Position numbers and translations under genes: made by a program. This document shows, piece after piece, positions 1 through 5,541 of a DNA stretch of 5,541 nt (positions within the stretch are counted from its first letter, which is position 1; every line of letters begins with the position of its first letter). Origin of the DNA: Campylobacterales bacterium (lineage in GTDB: Bacteria > Campylobacterota > Campylobacteria > Campylobacterales > Nitratiruptoraceae); assembly GCA_027068245.1 (NCBI GenBank), contig JAMOUF010000304.1, positions 1 to 5,541 of the forward strand. Direction: 5' to 3'. The notes under the pieces are model-generated. The model was not told the DNA's origin. It worked only from the letters and a program-made list of their open reading frames with translations, and searched no databases.

Positions 1-583
1 CGTTCCAGTTCTTTATATATTTTCCCTCTTTGTATCCGTGTTCCTGTCTGAACTGGTTAAGGGCGTTTTTCCCGATATAGAGCCTGTATAACTCATCAAA
101 AGAGAATCCGGCGCTGTCACAGGCTTTGAAAAATGTCTCAAGCAGCTCCTCTTGCAAAGCGGGGCTGTTGCTTTTGATAAGGGCCAAAGCCATAAGCTCC
201 TCGAAAATATCCAGATATTCGTCTATATTTTGGCTATCCTTCTCACTCCACTCTTTCGGGATTTTTATATCGCATTGTGCCTCTTTTGCGCCGTTTATGA
301 GTCTTGCCGCATCCTCCAGGGAGTTTTGCGTCAAAAGATAACTCATAATGAAGTGCCAGATATCGGTAAGTTCTATCTTTATATTTTCATAGTCCGGCTT
401 TTGATGGATGCTTTTCCAGTGTTTCCAGCCAAAGGAGTCTATAAGTTCGGCCGTCTCCATATATATGCATCTTTTCCAGTTGATGGGTTTGGAGTTTTTT
501 GTAACCCCTTTTCTCCAATCCACCCCGTTCGTATCGTTATTCAACTCGTTTTGCAGCTGAAGCATCTCATAAATCTTCTCCAT
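1..583 (-). CDS. dut: Dimeric (all-alpha) dUTP diphosphatase, C-terminus cut by window edge
   Basis: Hydrolyses dUTP to dUMP and pyrophosphate in the cytoplasm, keeping uracil out of DNA and supplying the thymidylate precursor. The visible 194 residues carry the metal-binding signature of the MazG/dimeric dUTPase superfamily, ExxE followed by ExxD: E43 and E46 in METAELIDS, then E71 and D74 in IELTDIWHF, 24 residues apart. Further family marks are NGVDW near residue 20, WKR-CIYME near 36-43, FGWKHWK at 51-57, and the distal YIGKNALNQFRQEHGYK block at 169-185. These closely resemble the Campylobacter jejuni dUTPase as I remember it. That family is about 230 residues long, so roughly 35 residues are missing beyond the left edge. 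The ATG at 583 follows AAGGAG with a 5-base gap. The gene lies 9 bases after the SulP stop and is probably the third gene of the valS operon. It is unrelated to the trimeric beta-type Dut of E. coli. Confidence 0.93.
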   Translation of the reverse strand, partial: MEKIYEMLQLQNELNNDTNGVDWRKGVTKNSKPINWKRCIYMETAELIDSFGWKHWKSIHQKPDYENIKIELTDIWHFIMSYLLTQNSLEDAARLINGAKEAQCDIKIPKEWSEKDSQNIDEYLDIFEELMALALIKSNSPALQEELLETFFKACDSAGFSFDELYRLYIGKNALNQFRQEHGYKEGKYIKNWN

Positions 584-588
584 ACTCT

Positions 589-594
589 CTCCTT
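589..594 (-). promoter_or_regulatory. Ribosome binding site of dut, overlapping the upstream stop codon
   Basis: On the minus strand this reads AAGGAG, 5 bases before the dut ATG. Its first two bases are the last two bases of the TAA stop of the SulP gene (593-595), giving TAAGGAG. A ribosome terminating on the SulP gene therefore sits on the dut initiation signal, which suggests translational coupling. The site also supports the ATG at 583 as the start. Confidence 0.8.
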
Positions 595-2071
595 AAAAAT
601 CTATTGCAACCCTGTAATTTGGGTCATCCTCTTCCCAGGTGCAAAACTCACCCGCCTCTTTTAAAAGCTCTTTACACTCGGGGCTTAGGTGTCTTAGCGT
701 CAGCCTCTTTCCCTGCTCTTTATACTTTTTTGTAATCCTGTCTATCGCCTCTACGCCGCTTTGGTCCATAACCCTGGCGTTTTTGAAGTCTATCACTACC
801 TCCTGTGGGTCGTTCTCCACATCGAACTGCTCCATAAACGACTGAACCGAACCAAAAAAGAGTGGCCCTTCCAGCTCGTAAATCTTTCTGTTCTTCTCCA
901 CTTTTGTGCGGGAGTATATTTTGGCGTGTTTCCAGGCAAAAACCAGGGCCGATATTATCACGCCTGCTATCACCGCAATGGCCAGGTCGAAAAAGATGGT
1001 GATAACGGTAACGAAGACCATCACGAAAATATCCTCTTTTGGCATTCTTCTAAAATGGCCCAGGCTGCTCCAGCTAAACGTGGCGATTGCCACCACGAAC
1101 ATTATCCCCACCAAAACGGCTATCGGTATTTTGGAGATATATTTGCTAAGCGCCACCACGAAAAGTATCAGCAGCACCGCGGCAATGAACGAGGAGAGCC
1201 GCCCTTTGCCTCCTGAGGTGTAGTTTATCATAGACTGGCCTATCATGGCGCATCCCGGCATCGCGCCGAAAAAACCGCAGGTGACGTTGCCAACCCCCTG
1301 GGCTATACACTCCTGATTGCCGCTGCCTCTCTCGCCGCTCATCTCATCGAGCACTGAGAGGGTTAGCAAAGACTCTATCAACCCCACCAGGGCTATGATA
1401 ATGGAGTAGGGGAGTATGATTTTTAGCGTCTCCAAATTCAGCGGGGCCAAAGGTATGTGAAAAGATGGAAAAGAGCCGCTGATATCGGCCAAATCGCCGA
1501 TGGTTTTCGTATCCAGGTTAAATATCAAAACAAGGGCCGTTATAGCGATGATGGCGCCAAGCGAGGCCGGGATGACTTTTGTAAATCTTGGCAGCAGGTA
1601 GATGATAACCATAGTCAAAGCTATGAGGAAAAAAGTAAGCATGTTTTCATCTTTTATCAACGGTATCTGACTCATGGCTATTACTATGGCAAGACCGTTT
1701 ACAAATCCGTAAATGGCGGGCTGTGGAACCAGCCGGATAAACTTTCCGAGTTTAAACAGGCCTATTAGTATCTGTATGATGCCTGCTAAAATGGCGGCCC
1801 AGAACATATACTCGATGCCGTGTTTTTGTATCAAATCCACAAGCACCACGGCCACAGCTCCCGTAGCACCGCTTATCATTCCGGGTTTTCCACCTATCAG
1901 GGCCGTTATCAGTCCAAGTATAAAGGCTGTATAAAGCCCAACCTGTGGTGAGACGCCGGCTATAATGGAGAAGGCTATCGCTTCTGGTATGAGGGCTACG
2001 GCCACGACGGAGCCGCTTAAAATGTCGTTTTTTGGGTTTTTCGTGAAATTATATCTTTTAACCAGGGACAA
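593..2071 (-). CDS. SulP-family inorganic anion transporter with C-terminal STAS domain
   Basis: Inner-membrane SLC26/SulP carrier of 492 residues. Members move sulfate, bicarbonate or dicarboxylates, often with Na+ or H+; the substrate here cannot be read from sequence. The N-terminal lobe opens with the SulP signature [15 protein letters not shown] (28-42) followed by GLYTAF (45-50). Hydrophobic segments cover roughly residues 19-185, 217-240 and 293-378. The middle holds the conserved run with E233, R248, NQE at 252-254, AQG at 257-259, N262, then P272, S280 and N283. A cytoplasmic STAS domain spans about 395-478 with DQSG at 436-439, the position of the DxS/T loop that is phosphorylated in related anti-sigma-factor antagonists. 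At 492 residues it is a compact member (many have about 550-570). The TTG at 2071 is the furthest-upstream start: an in-frame TGA immediately precedes it and AAGGAAG lies just before that. It is the middle gene between valS and dut. The order and spacing of the NQE/AQG block recall cyanobacterial BicA, so bicarbonate uptake is possible but unproven. Confidence 0.92.
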   Translation of the reverse strand: MSLVKRYNFTKNPKNDILSGSVVAVALIPEAIAFSIIAGVSPQVGLYTAFILGLITALIGGKPGMISGATGAVAVVLVDLIQKHGIEYMFWAAILAGIIQILIGLFKLGKFIRLVPQPAIYGFVNGLAIVIAMSQIPLIKDENMLTFFLIALTMVIIYLLPRFTKVIPASLGAIIAITALVLIFNLDTKTIGDLADISGSFPSFHIPLAPLNLETLKIILPYSIIIALVGLIESLLTLSVLDEMSGERGSGNQECIAQGVGNVTCGFFGAMPGCAMIGQSMINYTSGGKGRLSSFIAAVLLILFVVALSKYISKIPIAVLVGIMFVVAIATFSWSSLGHFRRMPKEDIFVMVFVTVITIFFDLAIAVIAGVIISALVFAWKHAKIYSRTKVEKNRKIYELEGPLFFGSVQSFMEQFDVENDPQEVVIDFKNARVMDQSGVEAIDRITKKYKEQGKRLTLRHLSPECKELLKEAGEFCTWEEDDPNYRVAIDF

Positions 2072-2076
2072 TCAAT

Positions 2077-2083
2077 CTTCCTT
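2077..2083 (-). promoter_or_regulatory. Ribosome binding site supporting the TTG start of the SulP gene
   Basis: Minus-strand AAGGAAG lies directly after the TAA stop of valS (2084-2086), with its AAGGA core 7 bases before the TTG at 2069-2071. An in-frame TGA (2072-2074) sits between the site and the TTG, so no longer reading is possible. The next in-frame ATG is codon 65 (M65), which would remove the first membrane segments. The TTG is therefore the credible start. Confidence 0.75.
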
Positions 2084-4696
2084 TTAACTTAATCTTTTTA
2101 ATTCAAGCTCGATTTTCTCAAGCCTCTCTTTGGCCTCTTCCAAAGCCTTTTTGTTCTCTTCCACCACCTCTTTGGGCGCGTTTTGAATGAATTTTTCGTT
2201 CAAGAGCATCTTTTGCAGTTTCTCCACCTCTTTTAGGGTCTTCTCTTTCTGTTTATTGAGCCTTTTTATAATAGGCGTCAAATCGATGCCCTCAAGGGGT
2301 ATGAAGACCTCCACTTTCGAGCCGATGTCGGCGACCGCGTTTTGAACGGCGCTGTCGGTAAACTCGACTTTTTCCACTTTGGCAAGTTTTTCTATATATT
2401 TTTTGGACTTTTCGCTCAAAGCCGGTTTTACAAAGGCTTTCGGCACGGTTTTGTTAGCCATGTCTATAAGCGCTTTCGCCCGTCTTATGGTGACTATCGC
2501 GTCTATAATCTTCTCGAACTCCTCCTCCACATCGGCGTCGGTTTCCAGGCTTTGGGGGTAGGGCATCACCATTATCGATTTTGCCTCTTCCAATTCGGTT
2601 CCACTAAGCATCTGGTAAAGATACTCGGTGATATACGGCATAAAGGGGTGCAGAAGTTTCATAGCCTCTTTATATATGGCGCCAAGTTCGTTTATGGACT
2701 CTCTGTCCGCTTTGCTAAGCTCTATTCCCCAGTCGCAAAACTCCTGCCACAAAAACCTGTAAAGCGTAGTTGCCGCGTCGTTGAACCGGTAGTTCTCCAG
2801 ATTCTCCCTGGTCTCTTTTATGGCTTTGCCAAAGCGGCTTAGCATATATCTGCCAAGTTCCGTTTTGACTTCCGTATCTTTCAAGTCGCCAAAGGTTTCC
2901 TGGTTCATCTGTAAAAACTTGGCCGCGTTGAAGAGTTTGTTGGTGAAGTTTCTATATAGCTCCAGCCTATCCTTGCTAAGCTTTATATCCCTTCCCTGAA
3001 CGGCCAGGGCGGCCAGCGTGAACCTCAGCGCGTCGGCGCTGTACTCTTCTATGGTATCTATCGGGTCTATCACGTTTCCCAAAGACTTGCTCATCTTTCT
3101 TCCCTGCTCGTCCCGCACAAGAGCGTGCAGATAGACATCTTTGAAAGGGAGCTTGCCTAAAAAGTGTTTCCCCATCATCATCATTCTGGCAACCCAGAAA
3201 AAGAGTATGTCAAATCCGGTTATCAGCAGGGAGTTTGGATAGAACTTCTCCAAATCATCCTCGTTCCACTTTATCCCTTTCCCCCACTCTGCGTTACCCC
3301 ATCCAAGAGTGGAGAAGGGCCAAAGGGCGGAGCTGAACCAGGTATCGAGCACATCAGGGTCTTGATAGATGTTTTGGCTTTTACATTTTGGACACTCGCT
3401 CTCCATCTCTTTTTTGCTGGCCCACTCATATCCGCAATCTTTGCAATACCACACGGGAATTCTGTGGCCCCACCAAAGCTGTCTGGAGATACACCAGTCT
3501 CTAAGCTCCCTCATCCATGCGTTGTAGTTGTTTAGCCACTGGGGCGGGATAAACCTGGTTTCGCCCTGGTTTGCCGCCTCTATCGCATCTTTTGCAAGCT
3601 CTTTTTTCACGAACCACTGCCTGGAGATATATGGCTCCACCACGTTTCCACACCTGTAGCAGTGTCCCACCTGGTGTCTGTGGGGCTCAATCTTTTCAAG
3701 GTATCCCTGCTCTTTGAGTCTGTCAACTATCTTCTCTCTGGCCTCAAGCCTCTCCATTCCCTCAAACTCGCCGGCCTGTTCGTTCAAGATACCCTTTTCG
3801 TCGAAAATGGTGATAAACTCCAAACCATGCCTTTTGCCTACCTCGTAGTCGTTGGGGTCGTGGGCCGGAGTTACCTTTACGACCCCCGTTCCAAACTCCA
3901 TATCAACATGCTCGTCGGCTATTACTGGAATTTCTCTGTCTATAAGCGGCAGGCGCACCTTTTTTCCTATAAGCTCTTTGTATCTTTCATCATCCGGATG
4001 GACCATTACCGCCGTATCGCCAAAAAATGTCTCAGGCCTTGTGGTTGCCACCACTACATGCCCATCTTCGCCGGATATGGGGTATTTTATATGGTAGAGG
4101 GCTCCATCTTTTTCTTCGTATTCGACCTCGATATCACTTAGGGCGCCATCGTGGGTACACCAGTTTACAAGGTAGTTCCCTTTTACGATAAGCCCCTCTT
4201 CGTAAAGCCTGACAAACGCCTCTCTTACGGCGTTTTTCAGCCCCTCGTCCATGGTGAAACGCTCTCTGCTCCAAGCGGGGCTTACGCCCAGGATTTTAAG
4301 CTGGTTCACTATGGCGTTTCCGCTTTTCTCCTTCCACTCCCAGACCTGTTCCAAAAATCTCTCGCGGCCCAACTCCTCTTTTTTTATCCCTTTTGCCAGA
4401 AGCTGTTTTTCTACCACGTTTTGTGTGGCGATTCCCGCGTGGTCGGTTCCCGGCTGCCACAGGGTCTCGTAGCCGTCCATCCTTTTGTAGCGCACGATGA
4501 TGTCCTGGAGCGTGAAGGTGAGGGCGTGTCCTATGTGAAGCCTGCCCGTTACGTTTGGCGGAGGCATCATAATGGAGAACCTTTTCCCCTCTTTTTGGAT
4601 ATCTTTGTTGCCGTCCAACTCAAAATATCCCCTATCTTCCCAGATTTTGTAGAATTTCTTCTCCACCTCTTTTGGGTTGTAGTGTCTGTTTTGCAT
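2084..4696 (-). CDS. valS: Valine--tRNA ligase (valyl-tRNA synthetase)
   Basis: Class I aminoacyl-tRNA synthetase that activates valine with ATP and charges tRNA-Val in the cytoplasm. The 870-residue product has the full ValRS architecture. The Rossmann fold carries PPPNVTG (45-51) and HIGH (54-57). The CP1 editing domain, at about 190-340, hydrolyses Thr-tRNA(Val) and shows ATTRPET (217-223), HPDD (233-236) and [12 protein letters not shown] (269-280). Cys pairs C346/C349 and C418/C421 with C435/C438 look like zinc sites. [16 protein letters not shown] is at 401-416 and KMSKS at 534-538. An alpha-helical anticodon-binding domain covers about 575-720, and a charged C-terminal coiled coil covers about 810-870. 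The length suits bacterial ValRS, which runs from about 860 to 950. The reading frame stays open a further 55 codons upstream, but ATG 4696 is chosen because AAGGA lies 7 bases before it, [12 protein letters not shown] is a normal ValRS beginning, and the extension would overlap the divergent helicase gene. It is probably the first gene of the operon. Confidence 0.98.
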   Translation of the reverse strand: MQNRHYNPKEVEKKFYKIWEDRGYFELDGNKDIQKEGKRFSIMMPPPNVTGRLHIGHALTFTLQDIIVRYKRMDGYETLWQPGTDHAGIATQNVVEKQLLAKGIKKEELGRERFLEQVWEWKEKSGNAIVNQLKILGVSPAWSRERFTMDEGLKNAVREAFVRLYEEGLIVKGNYLVNWCTHDGALSDIEVEYEEKDGALYHIKYPISGEDGHVVVATTRPETFFGDTAVMVHPDDERYKELIGKKVRLPLIDREIPVIADEHVDMEFGTGVVKVTPAHDPNDYEVGKRHGLEFITIFDEKGILNEQAGEFEGMERLEAREKIVDRLKEQGYLEKIEPHRHQVGHCYRCGNVVEPYISRQWFVKKELAKDAIEAANQGETRFIPPQWLNNYNAWMRELRDWCISRQLWWGHRIPVWYCKDCGYEWASKKEMESECPKCKSQNIYQDPDVLDTWFSSALWPFSTLGWGNAEWGKGIKWNEDDLEKFYPNSLLITGFDILFFWVARMMMMGKHFLGKLPFKDVYLHALVRDEQGRKMSKSLGNVIDPIDTIEEYSADALRFTLAALAVQGRDIKLSKDRLELYRNFTNKLFNAAKFLQMNQETFGDLKDTEVKTELGRYMLSRFGKAIKETRENLENYRFNDAATTLYRFLWQEFCDWGIELSKADRESINELGAIYKEAMKLLHPFMPYITEYLYQMLSGTELEEAKSIMVMPYPQSLETDADVEEEFEKIIDAIVTIRRAKALIDMANKTVPKAFVKPALSEKSKKYIEKLAKVEKVEFTDSAVQNAVADIGSKVEVFIPLEGIDLTPIIKRLNKQKEKTLKEVEKLQKMLLNEKFIQNAPKEVVEENKKALEEAKERLEKIELELKRLS

Positions 4697-4701
4697 TAAA
4701 G

Positions 4702-4708
4702 TTTCCTT
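4702..4708 (-). promoter_or_regulatory. valS: Ribosome binding site deciding the valS start
   Basis: Minus-strand AAGGAAA, with the AAGGA core 7 bases before the ATG at 4694-4696. It decides between this ATG and the open extension to 4861, which would place the -10 box inside the coding region and the start inside the divergent helicase gene. Confidence 0.75.
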
Positions 4709-4729
4709 AAGAGCCGAAATTTTAGCCAA

Positions 4730-4735
4730 ATTATA
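4730..4735 (-). promoter_or_regulatory. Probable sigma-70 -10 box for the valS operon
   Basis: The minus strand reads TTTGGTATAATTTGG, a perfect TATAAT at 4730-4735. At a 17-base spacing the -35 position (4753-4758) reads TGGCTA and matches TTGACA at only three of six bases. Weak -35 boxes are usual in Campylobacterota, whose main sigma factor relies on the -10 and upstream T-rich DNA. Transcription would begin near 4723, giving a leader of about 27 bases that contains the valS ribosome binding site. No other promoter is evident before the SulP gene or dut. Confidence 0.6.
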
Positions 4736-4747
4736 CCAAAGTGGTAG

Positions 4748-4753
4748 TAAAAT
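4748..4753 (+). promoter_or_regulatory. Candidate -10 box for the helicase gene
   Basis: Plus-strand TAAAAT differs from TATAAT at one base and lies 23 bases before the helicase ATG. Transcription would begin around 4760, leaving a short leader that holds AAGGAG. I see no -35 box at the expected distance. TATACC at 4732-4737 is a weaker alternative. Given the AT-rich surroundings, a chance match is possible. Confidence 0.35.
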
Positions 4754-4766
4754 AGCCACCTTTAAA

Positions 4767-4772
4767 AAGGAG
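4767..4772 (+). promoter_or_regulatory. Ribosome binding site of the helicase gene
   Basis: Plus-strand AAGGAG sits 4 bases before the ATG at 4777-4779. The spacing is slightly short but within the working range. It fixes this ATG as the start, and the encoded LNKEQQEAV beginning is the expected N-terminus for this helicase family. Confidence 0.7.
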
Positions 4773-4776
4773 AGCG

Positions 4777-5541
4777 ATGTTAAACAAAGAGCAGCAAGAA
4801 GCCGTAAACGCTCCTTTGGGACACAACCTTGTAATCGCCAGTGCGGGGACGGGAAAAACATCCACGATAGTGGCCCGGATAGAGAGGCTCATCGAGAGTG
4901 GAACGGACCCAAAAAAGATACTTTTGCTGACCTTTACCAACAAGGCGGCAAGGGAGATGGTCTCAAGGCTTGAGAAAAAGTTCGGCACACTTGATATAGA
5001 GGCTGGCACCTTTCACGCCGTCAGTTACAGATGGCTCAAAAAACTCGAGCCGAACTTGACGCTCAAACAGCCAAAAGAGCTGAAACTTCTTTTTAAGACC
5101 ATATACGACAAAAGGGATTTTGCAAGGGCCGGTTTCGAGACCACCCAATATCAGTCATCCACCCTTTTCGATATGTTTGGCTTTTACCAAAACAGCGAAT
5201 TTTCTTTGGGTTTTGCCAAATGGGTTGAGAAAAACTATCCCGAACACAGGGAGCTGGCTTCCGTATATGAGGATATAGCGCTTGAGTATGAGGAGCTGAA
5301 AAAAAGTTACGGATATCTTAGTTTCAACGACCTGCTTTTGGAGGTGATAAAAAACAGGGAAAAAATAGAGAGATTTACCGAAGTTTTGGTGGACGAATAC
5401 CAGGACACCAACAACCTTCAGGGACTTTTCCTGGATTCTCTAAATTACGAAAGTCTCTTTTGCGTAGGAGATTACGACCAGAGTATATACGCCTTCAATG
5501 GGGCGAATATAGAGATAATCGCCGGTTTTGCGAAAAGATAT
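4777..5541 (+). CDS. UvrD/Rep-like superfamily 1 ATP-dependent DNA helicase, N-terminal part
   Basis: A 3'-to-5' type SF1A DNA translocase/helicase related to UvrD, Rep and PcrA, expected to act in DNA repair or replication restart in the cytoplasm. The 255 visible residues contain, in order: the Q motif LNKEQQEAV (2-10), Walker A ASAGTGKTS (21-29, K27 and T28), motif Ia LTFTNKAAREM (51-61), motif Ib GTFHAVSYRWLK (77-88), Walker B VDEYQDTN (205-212, D206 and E207), and motif III GDYDQSIYAFNGAN (231-244). Motifs IV to VI lie beyond the right edge; full-length members are about 650-750 residues, so over half is missing. Motif III has F240-N241 where PcrA, UvrD and Rep have Trp-Arg. The region between motifs Ib and II (about 95-200, domain 1B) is short, and SFNDLL (182-187) is well kept. 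The gene is divergent from valS, as I recall for C. jejuni (Cj0775c and Cj0777). Which paralogue it is (Rep, UvrD or PcrA) cannot be settled from this half. Confidence 0.93.
   Translation, partial: MLNKEQQEAVNAPLGHNLVIASAGTGKTSTIVARIERLIESGTDPKKILLLTFTNKAAREMVSRLEKKFGTLDIEAGTFHAVSYRWLKKLEPNLTLKQPKELKLLFKTIYDKRDFARAGFETTQYQSSTLFDMFGFYQNSEFSLGFAKWVEKNYPEHRELASVYEDIALEYEELKKSYGYLSFNDLLLEVIKNREKIERFTEVLVDEYQDTNNLQGLFLDSLNYESLFCVGDYDQSIYAFNGANIEIIAGFAKRY

Noticed and set aside
409..480. The sequence CTTTTCCAGT occurs twice within dut about 60 bases apart.
   Set aside because: Both copies encode conserved Trp-Lys dipeptides (NWKR and HWKS) of the dUTPase, so the repeat follows from protein sequence.
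152..664. A 170-codon open frame on the plus strand, opposite dut and the end of the SulP gene.
   Set aside because: It is antisense to a gene with clear family motifs, has no recognisable domain, and I see no good ribosome binding site. It is a shadow of the real coding strand.
2342..4699. Several plus-strand open frames of 60-182 codons opposite valS.
   Set aside because: All lie antisense to a complete, motif-rich valS, and their translations show no family features. Long antisense frames are expected from the codon bias of the real gene.
4697..4861. A 55-codon upstream extension of valS with a hydrophobic stretch that could be read as a leader peptide.
   Set aside because: It would overlap the 5' end of the helicase gene and contain the valS -10 box. 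The ATG at 4696 has its own ribosome binding site and gives a normal ValRS N-terminus, and a cytoplasmic synthetase needs no leader.
4731..5148. Two minus-strand open frames of 92 and 61 codons opposite the helicase gene.
   Set aside because: They are antisense to the helicase motifs, share no recognisable domain and have no independent start signals.

Overview
The window looks like a chromosomal housekeeping segment from a member of the Campylobacterota (Epsilonproteobacteria). Three observations support this. First, the dUTPase is the dimeric all-alpha type typical of Campylobacter and its relatives, with a close motif match. Second, valS diverges from a UvrD/Rep-like helicase gene, an arrangement I recall from Campylobacter jejuni. 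Third, there is heavy use of ATA and AGA/AGG codons with very short intergenic gaps. The moderate base composition, higher in G+C than Campylobacter itself, and the presence of a SulP anion transporter would fit an environmental, possibly chemolithoautotrophic genus, but that is inference.

Layout. Three genes lie head to tail on the minus strand and are read right to left: valS (4696 to 2084, valyl-tRNA synthetase, complete), a SulP-family anion transporter (2071 to 593, complete, TTG start), and dut (583 down to the left edge, dimeric dUTPase, C-terminus missing). The gaps are 12 and 9 bases. Each downstream Shine-Dalgarno touches or overlaps the stop codon of the gene before it, so the three very probably form one translationally coupled operon. 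On the plus strand, a UvrD/Rep-like superfamily 1 DNA helicase starts at 4777 and runs off the right edge with 255 codons visible.

The 80-base gap at 4697-4776 is the only real intergenic region. It holds a good TATAAT -10 box facing valS, a weaker TAAAAT candidate facing the helicase, and both ribosome binding sites. No stretch over 300 bases lacks a gene. I see no RNA gene, CRISPR array, insertion sequence, attachment site, origin or terminator.

The products do not form a single pathway: valS charges tRNA, dut removes dUTP and supplies dUMP, the SulP protein imports an anion, and the helicase acts in DNA repair or replication. I found no evidence of an undescribed system here. The points most worth a look are the SulP substrate, the coupled operon, the divergent promoter and the altered helicase motif III.
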